Positions 53,595 to 62,690 of a stretch of 64,000 nt of DNA are shown one piece after another (within the stretch, counting starts at the first letter, position 1; every line of letters begins with the position of its first letter). The notes beneath the pieces were generated by a model, which was given only the letters and a program-made list of their open reading frames with translations, made no database searches and was not told where the DNA came from. The position numbers were made by a program, and so were the translations under genes. Source of the stretch: an uncultured Porphyromonadaceae bacterium (GTDB taxonomy: Bacteria; Bacteroidota; Bacteroidia; Bacteroidales; Muribaculaceae); contig CANPGB010000007.1 in assembly GCA_947573485.1 (NCBI GenBank), positions 1 through 64,000 of the forward strand, read 5' to 3'.

Positions 53595-54815
53595 GTGGCT
53601 TCACTTAGAAATTATCTCGATAAAATAAGGCCGAACTTCGAGCCGGGAGGCAAGCTGCATGCCCTGCACTCGGTGTACGACGGCTTCGAGACCTTCCTTT
53701 ATACCCCGCGCACCACATCGGCGCCGGCGGGAGCTGTCCATATCCACGACAGCATCGACAGCAAGCGCACCATGATTATCGTGGTGCTGGCACTGCTGCC
53801 TTGTTTCCTTTTCGGCATGTACAACACCGGCTACCAGCATTGGCTTGCTCTCGGTGCGACCTCCTTCCCCTTCTGGGAACTGATGATTTACGGCTTCCTC
53901 ACTATCCTGCCCCGCGTGGCTGTGGCCTATATCGTGGGCCTCGGCATCGAGTTTACTTTCGCGCAGATAAAGCACGAGGAGATTCAGGAGGGATTCCTCG
54001 TGACGGGTATCATAGTGCCTATGATTTGCCCCGCCGAGGTACCCCTGTGGATGCTCGCCGTGGCTGTGGCCTTCGCCGTGATTTTCGCCAAGGAAGTATT
54101 CGGCGGCACGGGCTATAACGTGCTGAACATCGCCCTCGTAACGCGAGCTTTCCTTTTCTTTGCTTATCCCGCGCAGATGTCGGGCGACAAGGTATATGTA
54201 GCCACAGGCACCCCCTTCGGCTACGGTACGGCTCTCCCCGACGGCTTCACCGGCGCAACGCCCCTCGGTCAGATTGCCACCCAGAGCGGCCCCTCGCTTG
54301 AGCTCCTCGGCCTCGACGGCAAGATTATCGACACATGGCAGGCTTTCCTCGGCCTTATCCCCGGCTCTTTCGGCGAGACCTCTACGCTGTGCATACTCAT
54401 CGGTGCTATCCTCCTGCTTGCCACGGGTATAGCTTCGTGGCGCGTGATGCTCTCGGTGTTTGCCGGCGGCCTCTTCATGGGTTGGATTGCCAACACCTTC
54501 GCCTCGCCCGTCTATCCGGCATCGTACCTCAACCCGCTCGACCAGCTTCTGCTCGGCGGCTTCGCTTTCGCTGCCGTATTCATGGCCACCGACCCCGTGA
54601 CCGCCGCCCGCACCACTACAGGCAAGTATATCTACGGCTTCCTTATCGGTGTCATAGCAGTGATTATCAGAACTTACAACAACGGCTACCCCGAGGGCGC
54701 CATGCTCGCGGTACTGCTCATGAACTGCTTCGCACCCCTGATTGACTACTGCGTGGTGCAGGCCAACATGCGCCGCCGTCAGGCTCGTCTAACCTCTAAA
54801 ACAGCACGGCAATGA
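53595..54815 (+). CDS. nqrB: Na+-translocating NADH:quinone reductase subunit B
   Basis: A 406-residue membrane subunit with about ten helices. It holds riboflavin and a covalent FMN on a threonine; the FMN site is DGFTGATPL with Thr222. It is the main part of the Na+ channel. The start codon is GTG at 53595, 23 bases after nqrA, beginning MASLRNYLDKIRPNFEPGGK, which matches the family N-terminus. The stop overlaps the nqrC start in an ATGA junction. Confidence 0.96.
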   Translation: MASLRNYLDKIRPNFEPGGKLHALHSVYDGFETFLYTPRTTSAPAGAVHIHDSIDSKRTMIIVVLALLPCFLFGMYNTGYQHWLALGATSFPFWELMIYGFLTILPRVAVAYIVGLGIEFTFAQIKHEEIQEGFLVTGIIVPMICPAEVPLWMLAVAVAFAVIFAKEVFGGTGYNVLNIALVTRAFLFFAYPAQMSGDKVYVATGTPFGYGTALPDGFTGATPLGQIATQSGPSLELLGLDGKIIDTWQAFLGLIPGSFGETSTLCILIGAILLLATGIASWRVMLSVFAGGLFMGWIANTFASPVYPASYLNPLDQLLLGGFAFAAVFMATDPVTAARTTTGKYIYGFLIGVIAVIIRTYNNGYPEGAMLAVLLMNCFAPLIDYCVVQANMRRRQARLTSKTARQ

Positions 54816-55525
54816 ACAAGCAGGGCAACGCTTACACATTAATATATATAGTGGTGCTTGTGGTGCTCGTCGGTGCCGCACTCGCTTTCACTTCAATCTC
54901 GCTCAAAGACCGTCAGCAGGCTAACGCCGACGCCGACAAGATGAGGCAGATTCTCGCCAGCGTGAATATCACTCCGGCCAACGCCGCCGACATTATCTCG
55001 GATTACAACACATATATCACCGACTCATATATAATAAATGAGGCCGGAGAGAAGGTCGACGGCGACCTCAAGGCTTTCGATGTCAATGTCGCTCTGCAGG
55101 TTAAAGAGCCTGCCGACAAGCGTCTTATGCCGGTCTACGTATGCACCCTCGCCGACGGTGCCGTGAAATACATCTTGCCTATGTACGGTGCCGGACTCTG
55201 GGGCCCGATATGGGGCTACATCTCTGTCGACGCCGACGGCTCCACGGTATATGGCGCCTACTTCGCTCACCAAGGCGAGACTCCGGGCCTCGGCGCCGAA
55301 ATCGAGAAACCGGCTTTCAGCTCGCAGTTCATCGGCAAGCAGCTTATTAAGAACGGAGAGTTCCTGCCCGTGGCCGTTGTAAAGGCCGGACAGAAGCCTG
55401 CCGGCGACGAAGATTATGTCGACGCCATTTCGGGCGCAACGATTACCAGCAAGGGCGTGGGCTCCATGACCGATGTGTGCCTCACTCCATATGCCAATTT
55501 CCTTAAAGGCCTCGCGGCAAAATAA
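54812..55525 (+). CDS. nqrC: Na+-translocating NADH:quinone reductase subunit C
   Basis: A 237-residue subunit with one N-terminal membrane helix (about 8-30) and a periplasmic FMN domain. The covalent FMN site is SGATIT with Thr210. The family stretch GLWGPIWGYI and GETPGLGAEI are present. It overlaps nqrB by four bases. Confidence 0.96.
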   Translation: MNKQGNAYTLIYIVVLVVLVGAALAFTSISLKDRQQANADADKMRQILASVNITPANAADIISDYNTYITDSYIINEAGEKVDGDLKAFDVNVALQVKEPADKRLMPVYVCTLADGAVKYILPMYGAGLWGPIWGYISVDADGSTVYGAYFAHQGETPGLGAEIEKPAFSSQFIGKQLIKNGEFLPVAVVKAGQKPAGDEDYVDAISGATITSKGVGSMTDVCLTPYANFLKGLAAK

Positions 55526-55533
55526 TTACAACA

Positions 55534-56151
55534 ATGGCTAACAATAAAAGCGTCTTCTTCAATCCGCTGTCGAAAGACAATCCCGTGCTGGTGCAGATTC
55601 TCGGCATCTGCTCGGTGCTCGCCGTAACGGTAAAGCTTGAGCCCGCGGTAGTAATGGGCCTCTCGGTAATTGCCGTGCTCGCTTTCAGTAACGTTATCAT
55701 ATCGCTGATACGCAACACTATCCCTACAAATATCCGTATCATCGTGCAGCTCGTGGTGGTTGCCGGGCTCGTGGTGATAGTGTCGGAGCTCCTCAAAGCC
55801 TACGCCTACGACGTGAGCAAGCAGCTCTCTGTGTTCATCGGCCTCATTATCACAAACTGTATCCTCATGGGTCGCCTTGAGGCTTTTGCCATGGCCAACC
55901 GCCCCTGGCCCTCCTTCCTCGACGGCGTGGGCAACGGCATAGGCTACACCATAATCCTCGTTATCGTGGCCTTCTTCCGCGAACTCCTGGGCTCGGGCAC
56001 GCTCTTCGGCTTCCAGGTGGTGCCGCAGTGCTTCTATGAGGCAGGTTATGCAAACAACGGCCTTATGATTCTGCCCCCCATGGCTCTTATCGTAGTGGCT
56101 TGCATAATATGGGTACACCGCAGTTTTAACAAAGACCTTCAGGACAAATAA
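55534..56151 (+). CDS. nqrD: Na+-translocating NADH:quinone reductase subunit D
   Basis: A 205-residue integral membrane subunit with six helices. Together with NqrE it holds an iron centre between the two subunits that carries electrons from NqrF to the FMN of NqrC. The family pattern NPVLVQILGICSVLAVT and GRLEAFAMANRPWPSFLDG (with the conserved cysteine in TNCILMG just before) are clear. It lies 8 bases after nqrC. Confidence 0.96.
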   Translation: MANNKSVFFNPLSKDNPVLVQILGICSVLAVTVKLEPAVVMGLSVIAVLAFSNVIISLIRNTIPTNIRIIVQLVVVAGLVVIVSELLKAYAYDVSKQLSVFIGLIITNCILMGRLEAFAMANRPWPSFLDGVGNGIGYTIILVIVAFFRELLGSGTLFGFQVVPQCFYEAGYANNGLMILPPMALIVVACIIWVHRSFNKDLQDK

Positions 56152-56159
56152 TTGCGACT

Positions 56160-56777
56160 ATGGAAAATCTGAATCTATTCATACGGTCGATATTTGTCGA
56201 CAATATGATTTTTGCTTACTTCCTGGGCATGTGCTCATTTATAGCGGTAAGCAAAAATGTAAAGACAGCTTTCGGCCTGGGCATTGCCGTGACATTCATG
56301 CTCACCATAACGCTGCCTATCAACTACCTGCTCGAAACCTATGTGCTCCGTGAAGGCGCCCTCGCGTGGCTCAGCCCCGACTTCGCCGATGTCGACCTCA
56401 GCTTCCTCTCGCTCATAGTCTTCATTGCCGTGATAGCGTCGCTCACGCAGATTGTGGAAATGGCTGTCGAGAAATATTCGCCCGCCCTCTACTCATCGCT
56501 CGGCATCTTCCTGCCGCTCATTGCCGTTAACTGCGCTATCCTCGGCGGCTCGCTCTTCATGCAGCAGCGCGACTTTGCCTCGGTGGGCACTGCCGTCTGC
56601 GCAGGTGCGGGCTGGGGTCTTGGCTGGCTCCTTGCCATTACCGCTGTGGCTGCCGTGCGCGAGCGCGTGGCCCAATACTCCAACGTTCCCGCTCCCCTGC
56701 GTGGCGTTGGCATCACCTTCATAATAACCGCTCTCATGGGCATTGCCTTCATGAGCTTCCTCGGCATAAAGTTATGA
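56160..56777 (+). CDS. nqrE: Na+-translocating NADH:quinone reductase subunit E
   Basis: A 205-residue membrane subunit, inverted relative of NqrD, with six helices. It shows FIRSIFVDNMIFAYFLGMCS (with the first iron-ligand cysteine) and LIAVNCAILGGSLFMQQR (with the second). The stop overlaps the nqrF start in an ATGA junction. Confidence 0.96.
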   Translation: MENLNLFIRSIFVDNMIFAYFLGMCSFIAVSKNVKTAFGLGIAVTFMLTITLPINYLLETYVLREGALAWLSPDFADVDLSFLSLIVFIAVIASLTQIVEMAVEKYSPALYSSLGIFLPLIAVNCAILGGSLFMQQRDFASVGTAVCAGAGWGLGWLLAITAVAAVRERVAQYSNVPAPLRGVGITFIITALMGIAFMSFLGIKL

Positions 56778-58081
56778 TTCACGCAGTAATACCCTGCCAG
56801 CTCGGCAACACCGGCTGGCTCACCATAGCAGCGGGCGTAGGCTTCTTCCTTGCCGTTACCCTCCTGCTCGTTATTATCCTCCTGGTGGCCAAGCGCTACC
56901 TTGTGCAGAGCGGCGACGTGACCATTACGGTCAACGGCGACCGCAAGATTATCACTCCCTCGGGCAAGAACCTGCTCTCCACAATGGCCGACAACAACGT
57001 GTTCCTCCCCTCGGCATGCGGCGGTAAGGGCAGCTGCGGCCAGTGCCGCCTGCAGATTCCCGAAGGCGCCCCCGAAGCCCTTCCCACAGAAGCCGTGCAC
57101 TTCACCCGCAAGGAGCTCAAAGACAACTGGCACCTCGCATGCCAGGTGAAAGTCAAGAACGACCTCGAGCTCAAAGTGCCCGCATCGGCTCTCGACGTCA
57201 AGGAGTGGGAGTGCGAGGTGATCTCGAACCGCAACGTGGCAACCTTCATCAAGGAGTTTATTGTGGCTCTCCCCGCAGGCGAGCACATGGACTTCATGCC
57301 CGGCTCATATGCCCAGATTAAGATTCCGCCCTTCATCATGGACTATGCCACCGATATCGACCGCGACCTCATTGGCCCGGAATATCTGCCTGCATGGGAA
57401 AAATTCGGCCTCTTCAGCCTCAAGTGCACTAATAAGGAGACCACCGTGCGAGCCTACTCCATGGCAAACTACCCGGCCGAGGGCGACCGCATTATGCTCA
57501 CCGTGCGCATTGCCACACCTCCCTTCAAACCCAAACCCCAGGTAGGCTTCATGGACGTTATGCCCGGTATCGCATCGAGCTACATCTTCTCGCTCAAACC
57601 CGGCGACAAGGTGGTGATGAGCGGCCCTTACGGCGACTTCCACCCCATTATCGACTCCAAGAACGAGATGATGTGGATAGGTGGCGGCGCAGGTATGGCT
57701 CCCCTGCGTGCGCAGATCATGCACATGACAAAGACGCTCAAGACCACCGACCGCAAGATGAACTACTTCTACGGCGCACGCGCGCTCAACGAAGTGTTCT
57801 ACCTCGACGACTTCCTGCAGCTTGAGAAAGAGTTCCCCAACTTCAAGTTCCACCTCGCCCTCGACCGTCCCGACCCCGCCGCCGATGCCGCAGGAGTGAA
57901 GTATACACCCGGATTCGTGCATCAGGTAATATACGACACCTATCTCAAGAACCACGACGCGCCCGAAGACATCGAGTACTACATGTGCGGTCCCGGCCCG
58001 ATGAGCAACGCCGTAAACGGCATGCTCGACAGCCTCGGCGTCGCCCCCGCAAGCATACACTACGATAACTTCGGAGGCTGA
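56774..58081 (+). CDS. nqrF: Na+-translocating NADH:quinone reductase subunit F
   Basis: A 435-residue subunit that takes electrons from NADH. One membrane helix (about 17-38) is followed by a 2Fe-2S ferredoxin domain with Cys82, Cys88, Cys91 and Cys123 (ACGGKGSCGQC). The reductase part has the FAD motif RAYSMAN and the NADH-binding motifs MIWIGGGAG-like (MMWIGGGAGMAPLRAQ) and YYMCGPGPM near the C-terminus. All ligands are present. It ends the operon; only a weak hairpin without a T-run (58094-58108) follows. Confidence 0.97.
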   Translation: MIHAVIPCQLGNTGWLTIAAGVGFFLAVTLLLVIILLVAKRYLVQSGDVTITVNGDRKIITPSGKNLLSTMADNNVFLPSACGGKGSCGQCRLQIPEGAPEALPTEAVHFTRKELKDNWHLACQVKVKNDLELKVPASALDVKEWECEVISNRNVATFIKEFIVALPAGEHMDFMPGSYAQIKIPPFIMDYATDIDRDLIGPEYLPAWEKFGLFSLKCTNKETTVRAYSMANYPAEGDRIMLTVRIATPPFKPKPQVGFMDVMPGIASSYIFSLKPGDKVVMSGPYGDFHPIIDSKNEMMWIGGGAGMAPLRAQIMHMTKTLKTTDRKMNYFYGARALNEVFYLDDFLQLEKEFPNFKFHLALDRPDPAADAAGVKYTPGFVHQVIYDTYLKNHDAPEDIEYYMCGPGPMSNAVNGMLDSLGVAPASIHYDNFGG

Positions 58082-58136
58082 TTAAAGCAAATTGCCGCAA
58101 ACAGCGGCTAAAAATCACTAAAACTTGGTGAGTGGA

Positions 58137-58168
58137 TTTGCAGATTCAGCCCAAAATCGTTAACTTTG
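58137..58168 (+). promoter_or_regulatory. Promoter of ppdK
   Basis: TTTG (58137-58140), 20 bases, TAACTTTG (58161-58168): a full consensus match with a leader of about 65 bases. Confidence 0.82.
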
Positions 58169-58237
58169 CAATCCAACTAACTCTAACACCGATTTCAGAA
58201 TCAAATCGAAAACCCCAAAAATATATTTTAGCTACGC

Positions 58238-60952
58238 ATGAAAAGAGTCTACACATTCGGCGACGGCAAAGCTGAGGGTAATGCAGAAATGCGAAACCTC
58301 CTCGGCGGTAAAGGTGCCAATCTTGCCGAAATGAACCTCCTGGGCATGCCCGTGCCCCCCGGCTTCACCATTACTACCGAAGTCTGCAACGAATACACTC
58401 AATATGGCCGCGACGAAGTTGTTGCCCGCATCAAGAAAGATGTTGAGGCTGCCATCGCTCATGTTGAGACACTCACCGGCAAGAAATTCAACGATCCTGC
58501 CAACCCCCTTCTCGTATCGGTTCGCTCGGGTGCCCGCGCATCTATGCCCGGTATGATGGATACCGTCCTCAACCTCGGTATGAACGACGCCACCGTGGCT
58601 TCGCTCGCCGAAAAGAGCGGTAACCCCCGCTTCGCCTGGGACAGCTACCGCCGCTTCGTGCAGATGTACGGCGACGTTGTGCTCGGCATGAAACCCAAAA
58701 AGAAAACCGACATCGACCCCTTCGAGGAAATCATGGATAAGGTTAAAGAGGAAAAAGGCATCAAGCTCGACACCGAACTCGATGTTGAAGACCTCAAGAA
58801 CCTCGTCAAGCTCTTCAAGGCCGCTGTCAAGGAATACACCGGCAAAGACTTCCCCGACAACGCTTGGGAACAGCTCTGGGGCGGCATCTGCGCCGTGTTC
58901 GACAGCTGGATGAACGAGCGTGCCATTATCTACCGCCGCATGAACCAGATCCCCGAAGAATGGGGTACTGCCGTCAACGTGCAGGCCATGGTTTACGGTA
59001 ACATGGGCAACAACTCCGCTACCGGTGTGGCTTTCAGCCGCGACGCCGCTACAGGCGAAAACATCTTCAACGGCGAATACCTCATCAACGCTCAGGGCGA
59101 AGACGTGGTTGCCGGTATCCGCACTCCCCAGCAGATTACACTCGAAGGCTCGCGCCGCTGGGCTGCCCTCCAGGGTATCTCTGAAGAAGAACGTGCAGCA
59201 AAATATCCTTCGCTCGAAGAATCGATGCCCGTTTGCGCTCAGGAGCTCTTCGCTATAGCCGACCGCCTCGAAGCATACTACAAAGACATGCAGGACATGG
59301 AGTTCACTATCCAGGACGGCAAACTCTGGATGCTCCAGACCCGTAACGGCAAGCGCACAGGTGCCGCAATGGTCAAGATTGCAATGGACCTCCTCCGTGC
59401 CGGCGTAATCGACGAAAAGACCGTCCTCAAGCGCATGGAGCCCCAGAAGCTCGATGAGCTCCTCCACCCCGTCTTCGACAAAGCCGCCCTCAAGCGCGCC
59501 AAAGTCGTTGCCAAGGGTCTCCCCGCCTCGCCCGGTGCTGCTTCCGGTCAGATTGTGTTCTCGGCCGACGAAGCTGAGGCATGGGCTGAGAAGAAGCGCA
59601 AAGTCGTTCTCGTCCGCATCGAGACTTCGCCCGAAGACCTCCGCGGTATGGCCGTGGCTCAGGGTATCCTCACAATGCGTGGCGGTATGACATCGCACGC
59701 TGCCGTGGTTGCTCGCGGTATGGGCAAATGCTGCGTTTCCGGCGCAGGTGAAATCAAGGTTGACTACGTTGCCAAGACCGTTGAAATGGACGGCAAGACC
59801 TACAACGAAGGCGACTGGATTTCGCTCAACGGCTCTACAGGTGAAGTTTACGACGGCCAGGTGCCCACCACCGAACCCGCTCTCGACGGCGACTTCGCTG
59901 CTATCATGAACCTCGCTGACAAGTTCACCAAGACTCTCGTACGCACCAACGCCGACAGCCCCCGCGACGCCAAGCAGGCTCGCAAGTTCGGCGCCCAGGG
60001 TATCGGCCTCTGCCGCACAGAGCACATGTTCTTCGAAGGCGACCGCATCAAGGCCGTGCGCGAAATGATTCTCGCTTCCGACCTCGAAGGCCGTCGTGCA
60101 GCACTCGCCAAACTCCTCCCCATGCAGCGTGGCGACTTTGAAGGCATCTTCGAAGCTATGGACGGCTTCGGCGTTACTATCCGCCTTCTCGATCCCCCTC
60201 TGCACGAGTTCGTACCTCACCAGACAGCCACTCAGAAAGAACTTGCCGACGAAATGGGTATCTCCCTCGCCGAAGTCAAGGCTAAGGTCGACGAACTCGA
60301 GGAATTCAACCCCATGCTCGGTCACCGTGGCTGCCGTCTCGGCATCACATACCCCGAGATCACCGAGATGCAGACCCGCGCTATCATCGAGGCTGCTCTC
60401 GCCTGCAAGGCCCGTGGCATTGAGGTTCACCCCGAAATCATGGTCCCCCTGGTAGGCTCGCTCAAAGAGCTCCAGCACCAGGCTAACGTAATCAACGAAA
60501 CCGCTGTCAAAGTATTCGAAGAGAAGGGCGATTCGATTCCCTACCTCGTTGGTACAATGATCGAGGTGCCCCGCGCAGCTCTCACCGCCAACGAAATCGC
60601 TCAGGTTGCCGACTTCTTCTCCTTCGGTACCAACGACCTCACACAGATGACCTTCGGCTTCTCGCGTGACGACGCTCCCAAGTTCCTCAAATTCTACAAG
60701 GAACACGGCGTTATCAAGACCGATCCCTTCGAAGTCCTCGACCAGGTTGGCGTAGGCCAGCTCGTGCGCATGGGCGTTGAAAAGGGCCGCAGCGTGAAAC
60801 CCGAGCTCAAAGTAGGTATCTGCGGTGAGCACGGTGGCGAACCCTCGTCGGTTATCTTCTGCGCTAAACTCGGCATGAACTACGTGAGCTGCTCGCCCTA
60901 CCGTGTGCCCATCGCACGTGTGGCCGCGGCGCAGGCTGCTCTCGAAGACTAA
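58238..60952 (+). CDS. ppdK: Pyruvate, phosphate dikinase
   Basis: A 904-residue cytoplasmic enzyme that interconverts pyruvate + ATP + phosphate and PEP + AMP + PPi. The N-terminal ATP-grasp part has LLGGKGANLAEMNLLGMPVP and SVRSGARASMPGMMDTVLNL. The swivelling domain has the phosphate-carrying His487 in GGMTSHAAVVARG. The C-terminal PEP-binding barrel has GIGLCRTEHMFF and FGTNDLTQMTFGFSRDD, with the catalytic cysteine in GICGEHGGEP. The length fits the family. It is strongly biased to preferred codons, as expected of a highly expressed gene. In anaerobes it can run in the glycolytic or reverse direction. Confidence 0.97.
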   Translation: MKRVYTFGDGKAEGNAEMRNLLGGKGANLAEMNLLGMPVPPGFTITTEVCNEYTQYGRDEVVARIKKDVEAAIAHVETLTGKKFNDPANPLLVSVRSGARASMPGMMDTVLNLGMNDATVASLAEKSGNPRFAWDSYRRFVQMYGDVVLGMKPKKKTDIDPFEEIMDKVKEEKGIKLDTELDVEDLKNLVKLFKAAVKEYTGKDFPDNAWEQLWGGICAVFDSWMNERAIIYRRMNQIPEEWGTAVNVQAMVYGNMGNNSATGVAFSRDAATGENIFNGEYLINAQGEDVVAGIRTPQQITLEGSRRWAALQGISEEERAAKYPSLEESMPVCAQELFAIADRLEAYYKDMQDMEFTIQDGKLWMLQTRNGKRTGAAMVKIAMDLLRAGVIDEKTVLKRMEPQKLDELLHPVFDKAALKRAKVVAKGLPASPGAASGQIVFSADEAEAWAEKKRKVVLVRIETSPEDLRGMAVAQGILTMRGGMTSHAAVVARGMGKCCVSGAGEIKVDYVAKTVEMDGKTYNEGDWISLNGSTGEVYDGQVPTTEPALDGDFAAIMNLADKFTKTLVRTNADSPRDAKQARKFGAQGIGLCRTEHMFFEGDRIKAVREMILASDLEGRRAALAKLLPMQRGDFEGIFEAMDGFGVTIRLLDPPLHEFVPHQTATQKELADEMGISLAEVKAKVDELEEFNPMLGHRGCRLGITYPEITEMQTRAIIEAALACKARGIEVHPEIMVPLVGSLKELQHQANVINETAVKVFEEKGDSIPYLVGTMIEVPRAALTANEIAQVADFFSFGTNDLTQMTFGFSRDDAPKFLKFYKEHGVIKTDPFEVLDQVGVGQLVRMGVEKGRSVKPELKVGICGEHGGEPSSVIFCAKLGMNYVSCSPYRVPIARVAAAQAALED

Positions 60953-60976
60953 GTCGTCGGGAATTAGATAATTAGC

Positions 60977-61024
60977 AAGGTCGTAATTCTCTGGATAAAA
61001 CTACAGGGAATTACGACTTTTTTT
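60977..61024 (+). terminator. Terminator of ppdK
   Basis: A 10-bp stem (60980-60989 with 61008-61017) extended by weak pairs, an 18-base loop and a 7-T run. The next gene starts only 14 bases later. Confidence 0.88.
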
Positions 61025-61037
61025 AATAAAAGCTGCT

Positions 61038-61301
61038 ATGACGGAAGAGATAGATTCGCATACAGGAGAAAAGTGGATTGAACTGACCAAAGACGAAGTC
61101 AAAATGGGTTTTCTTGCTCAGTGCGTAGAGGCCCTTGCAGAAATCGATGGTTGCGACTATACGGAAATGTTTAGGCGTATGGTGGCTGCAGATATGACTG
61201 AAGGCTATATTCTCAAATATTATGAACCGCTTCACACGCAAAGTTGGGAAAGCGTCCTTGAAGATTTAAAAGAACTTCTTGCAAAACGAGAATCAATATA
61301 A
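61038..61301 (+). CDS. DUF3791-like small protein
   Basis: An 87-residue soluble helical protein. FLAQCVEALAEIDGCDYTEMF and YILKYYEPLHTQSWESVLEDL match the pattern of DUF3791, a small family whose genes often sit next to DUF3990 genes. In that context it may be the antitoxin-like partner of the next gene, 8 bases downstream. The gene is AT-richer than its neighbours and no consensus promoter is seen between it and the ppdK terminator. Confidence 0.72.
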   Translation: MTEEIDSHTGEKWIELTKDEVKMGFLAQCVEALAEIDGCDYTEMFRRMVAADMTEGYILKYYEPLHTQSWESVLEDLKELLAKRESI

Positions 61302-61309
61302 TTAACTGT

Positions 61310-61816
61310 ATGTACGAAGTGTTGACTGTTTACCACGGTGGTACTGATGAGATTCAATCGCCATTAGTTCATGTTGGGCGCCCTAATCTCGACTTCGGTC
61401 CGGGCTTTTACATTACCGACTTGTATCTGCAAGCCAAAGAATGGGCTGAGCAGGTTTCGGTTTTACGTAATGCCTCGCCCGTAGTTTCGGTGTATCATTT
61501 GCGGCAGCAAGATATTATTGGAAATTGTAATGCTAAAATCTTTACCGAATACAACACCGAGTGGCTTGAGTTTGTTACATCGAACCGTTTAGGGAAAGAT
61601 GTTTGGAAAGGATATGACTATGTCGAGGGTGGCATCGCCAACGATCGTGTAATAAATACTGTAAGGCTTTACATGAACGGATTTATTTCGGCTGACGAAG
61701 CCATAAGGCGTTTGAAATATTACAAGCCTACCAATCAGATTTGCATTCTCAGTCAGCGATTGCTCAATGAGCATCTTACGTTTGTAGACTCAATTAAAAT
61801 AGGAGCCGATGAGTGA
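61310..61816 (+). CDS. DUF3990 protein, possible ADP-ribosyltransferase-like toxin
   Basis: A 168-residue protein matching DUF3990: TVYHGGTDEIQSPLVHVGRP and LDFGPGFYITDLYLQAKEWA. The spacing of His9 (YHGG), Tyr34 (GFYIT) and a later polar residue (Gln143 in NQICIL) recalls the H-Y-E/Q layout of ADP-ribosyltransferases. That likeness is my inference; no activity is shown. It lies between two small helical genes and overlaps the second by 8 bases, as in toxin-antitoxin operons. Confidence 0.72.
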   Translation: MYEVLTVYHGGTDEIQSPLVHVGRPNLDFGPGFYITDLYLQAKEWAEQVSVLRNASPVVSVYHLRQQDIIGNCNAKIFTEYNTEWLEFVTSNRLGKDVWKGYDYVEGGIANDRVINTVRLYMNGFISADEAIRRLKYYKPTNQICILSQRLLNEHLTFVDSIKIGADE

Positions 61817-62036
61817 AAAAGAAAAAGAGCTTCATCGCATATTGACCGCCTCGCAGACCGGAACAATTGTGTGCCGCATTGCCGCAACTCTCGGTATATC
61901 TGCCTACGAAGCGTTTTGTCGCTTCATAATGAGCAAGACATATGCCAACTTCCGCCAACCCGGGTCAATTCTTTCAATGTGCGGCGACCCGGCTATCGTA
62001 GAGGAATTTCTCAATGAGACTCAGCTTAATAAGTGA
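61809..62036 (+). CDS. Small helical protein of the DUF3990/Fic island
   Basis: A 75-residue soluble protein, probably of the DUF3791 type (TGTIVCRIAATLGISAYEAF, then FRQPGSILSMCGDPAIVEEF). It overlaps the DUF3990 gene by 8 bases and ends 3 bases before the Fic gene. It could control either neighbour. I cannot say more from sequence. Confidence 0.65.
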   Translation: MSEKEKELHRILTASQTGTIVCRIAATLGISAYEAFCRFIMSKTYANFRQPGSILSMCGDPAIVEEFLNETQLNK

Positions 62037-62039
62037 TTT

Positions 62040-62591
62040 ATGACGCAAAACGAGATAGATAGAATAAGTATCAGCAAGGCAAAAGAACTCTTTGATTCCG
62101 GGAAAATTGCTGAAATTGAAGTTGGTACGCTTCGCGGGCTTTGTGATATTCACATAGCCTTGTTCGGCGGCTTGTATCCTTTTGCCGGTCAGGTACGTAC
62201 TCTCAATATATCAAAGGGCGGCTTCCGTTTTGCAAATGCTCTTTACCTCGTTCCGGCACTCGAAGCCATAGAAAAGATGCCTGACACCACCTTTGAGGAG
62301 ATTATTGCCAAATATGTTGAGATGAATATCGCACACCCCTTCATGGAGGGTAATGGCCGTGCAACCCGTATATGGCTCGACATGATGCTGAAACGCTCCT
62401 TGGGAAGTGTGATTGACTGGCGTAAAATATCAAAGGAGGCATATATGCAGGCCATGGAGCGCAGCCCCGTCAACGACCTCGAACTCCGAGTGCTCTTAAA
62501 GGACGCCCTATCTGCCGAGACTGATGACCGCGATGTTATCTTCCACGGCATTGAACAATCGTACTATTACGAAGGCTATGAACCCGAATAG
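62040..62591 (+). CDS. Fic family protein, class III type
   Basis: A 183-residue enzyme of the Fic family, which usually moves AMP from ATP to a Ser, Thr or Tyr of a target protein. The active-site loop [12 protein letters not shown] is intact (His99), and the flap region [14 protein letters not shown] is present. Near the C-terminus Ser174-x3-Glu178-Gly179 (SYYYEG) fits the inhibitory motif [S/T]xxxE[G/N] of class III Fic proteins, 79 residues after the catalytic His, as in the Neisseria enzyme. So it probably holds itself inactive until it is released. It ends the four-gene island at a strong terminator. Confidence 0.9.
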   Translation: MTQNEIDRISISKAKELFDSGKIAEIEVGTLRGLCDIHIALFGGLYPFAGQVRTLNISKGGFRFANALYLVPALEAIEKMPDTTFEEIIAKYVEMNIAHPFMEGNGRATRIWLDMMLKRSLGSVIDWRKISKEAYMQAMERSPVNDLELRVLLKDALSAETDDRDVIFHGIEQSYYYEGYEPE

Positions 62592-62635
62592 TCTGCGGGT
62601 GCTTTTCGAAATAATACGATAGAGCCGACTATAAT

Positions 62636-62671
62636 AAAAAATGCCGTGTGCGAGTGCACACGGCATTTTTT
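62636..62671. terminator. Two-way terminator between fic and the FKBP gene
   Basis: A 16-bp perfect stem (62636-62651 with 62656-62671), a 4-base loop, with A- and T-runs on both sides. It serves both converging operons. Confidence 0.95.
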
Positions 62672-62690
62672 GTAGGGTGTTTCCCGAGGC

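Noticed and set aside
58094..58108. Hairpin after nqrF as a terminator
   Set aside because: The stem is only 5 bp and is followed by an A-rich, not T-rich, run on the coding strand.
58232..60832. An 866-residue open frame on the minus strand opposite ppdK
   Set aside because: It is a mirror of the strong codon bias of ppdK (C-ending codons remove stops on the opposite strand). It has no start context, no promoter and no recognisable domain.
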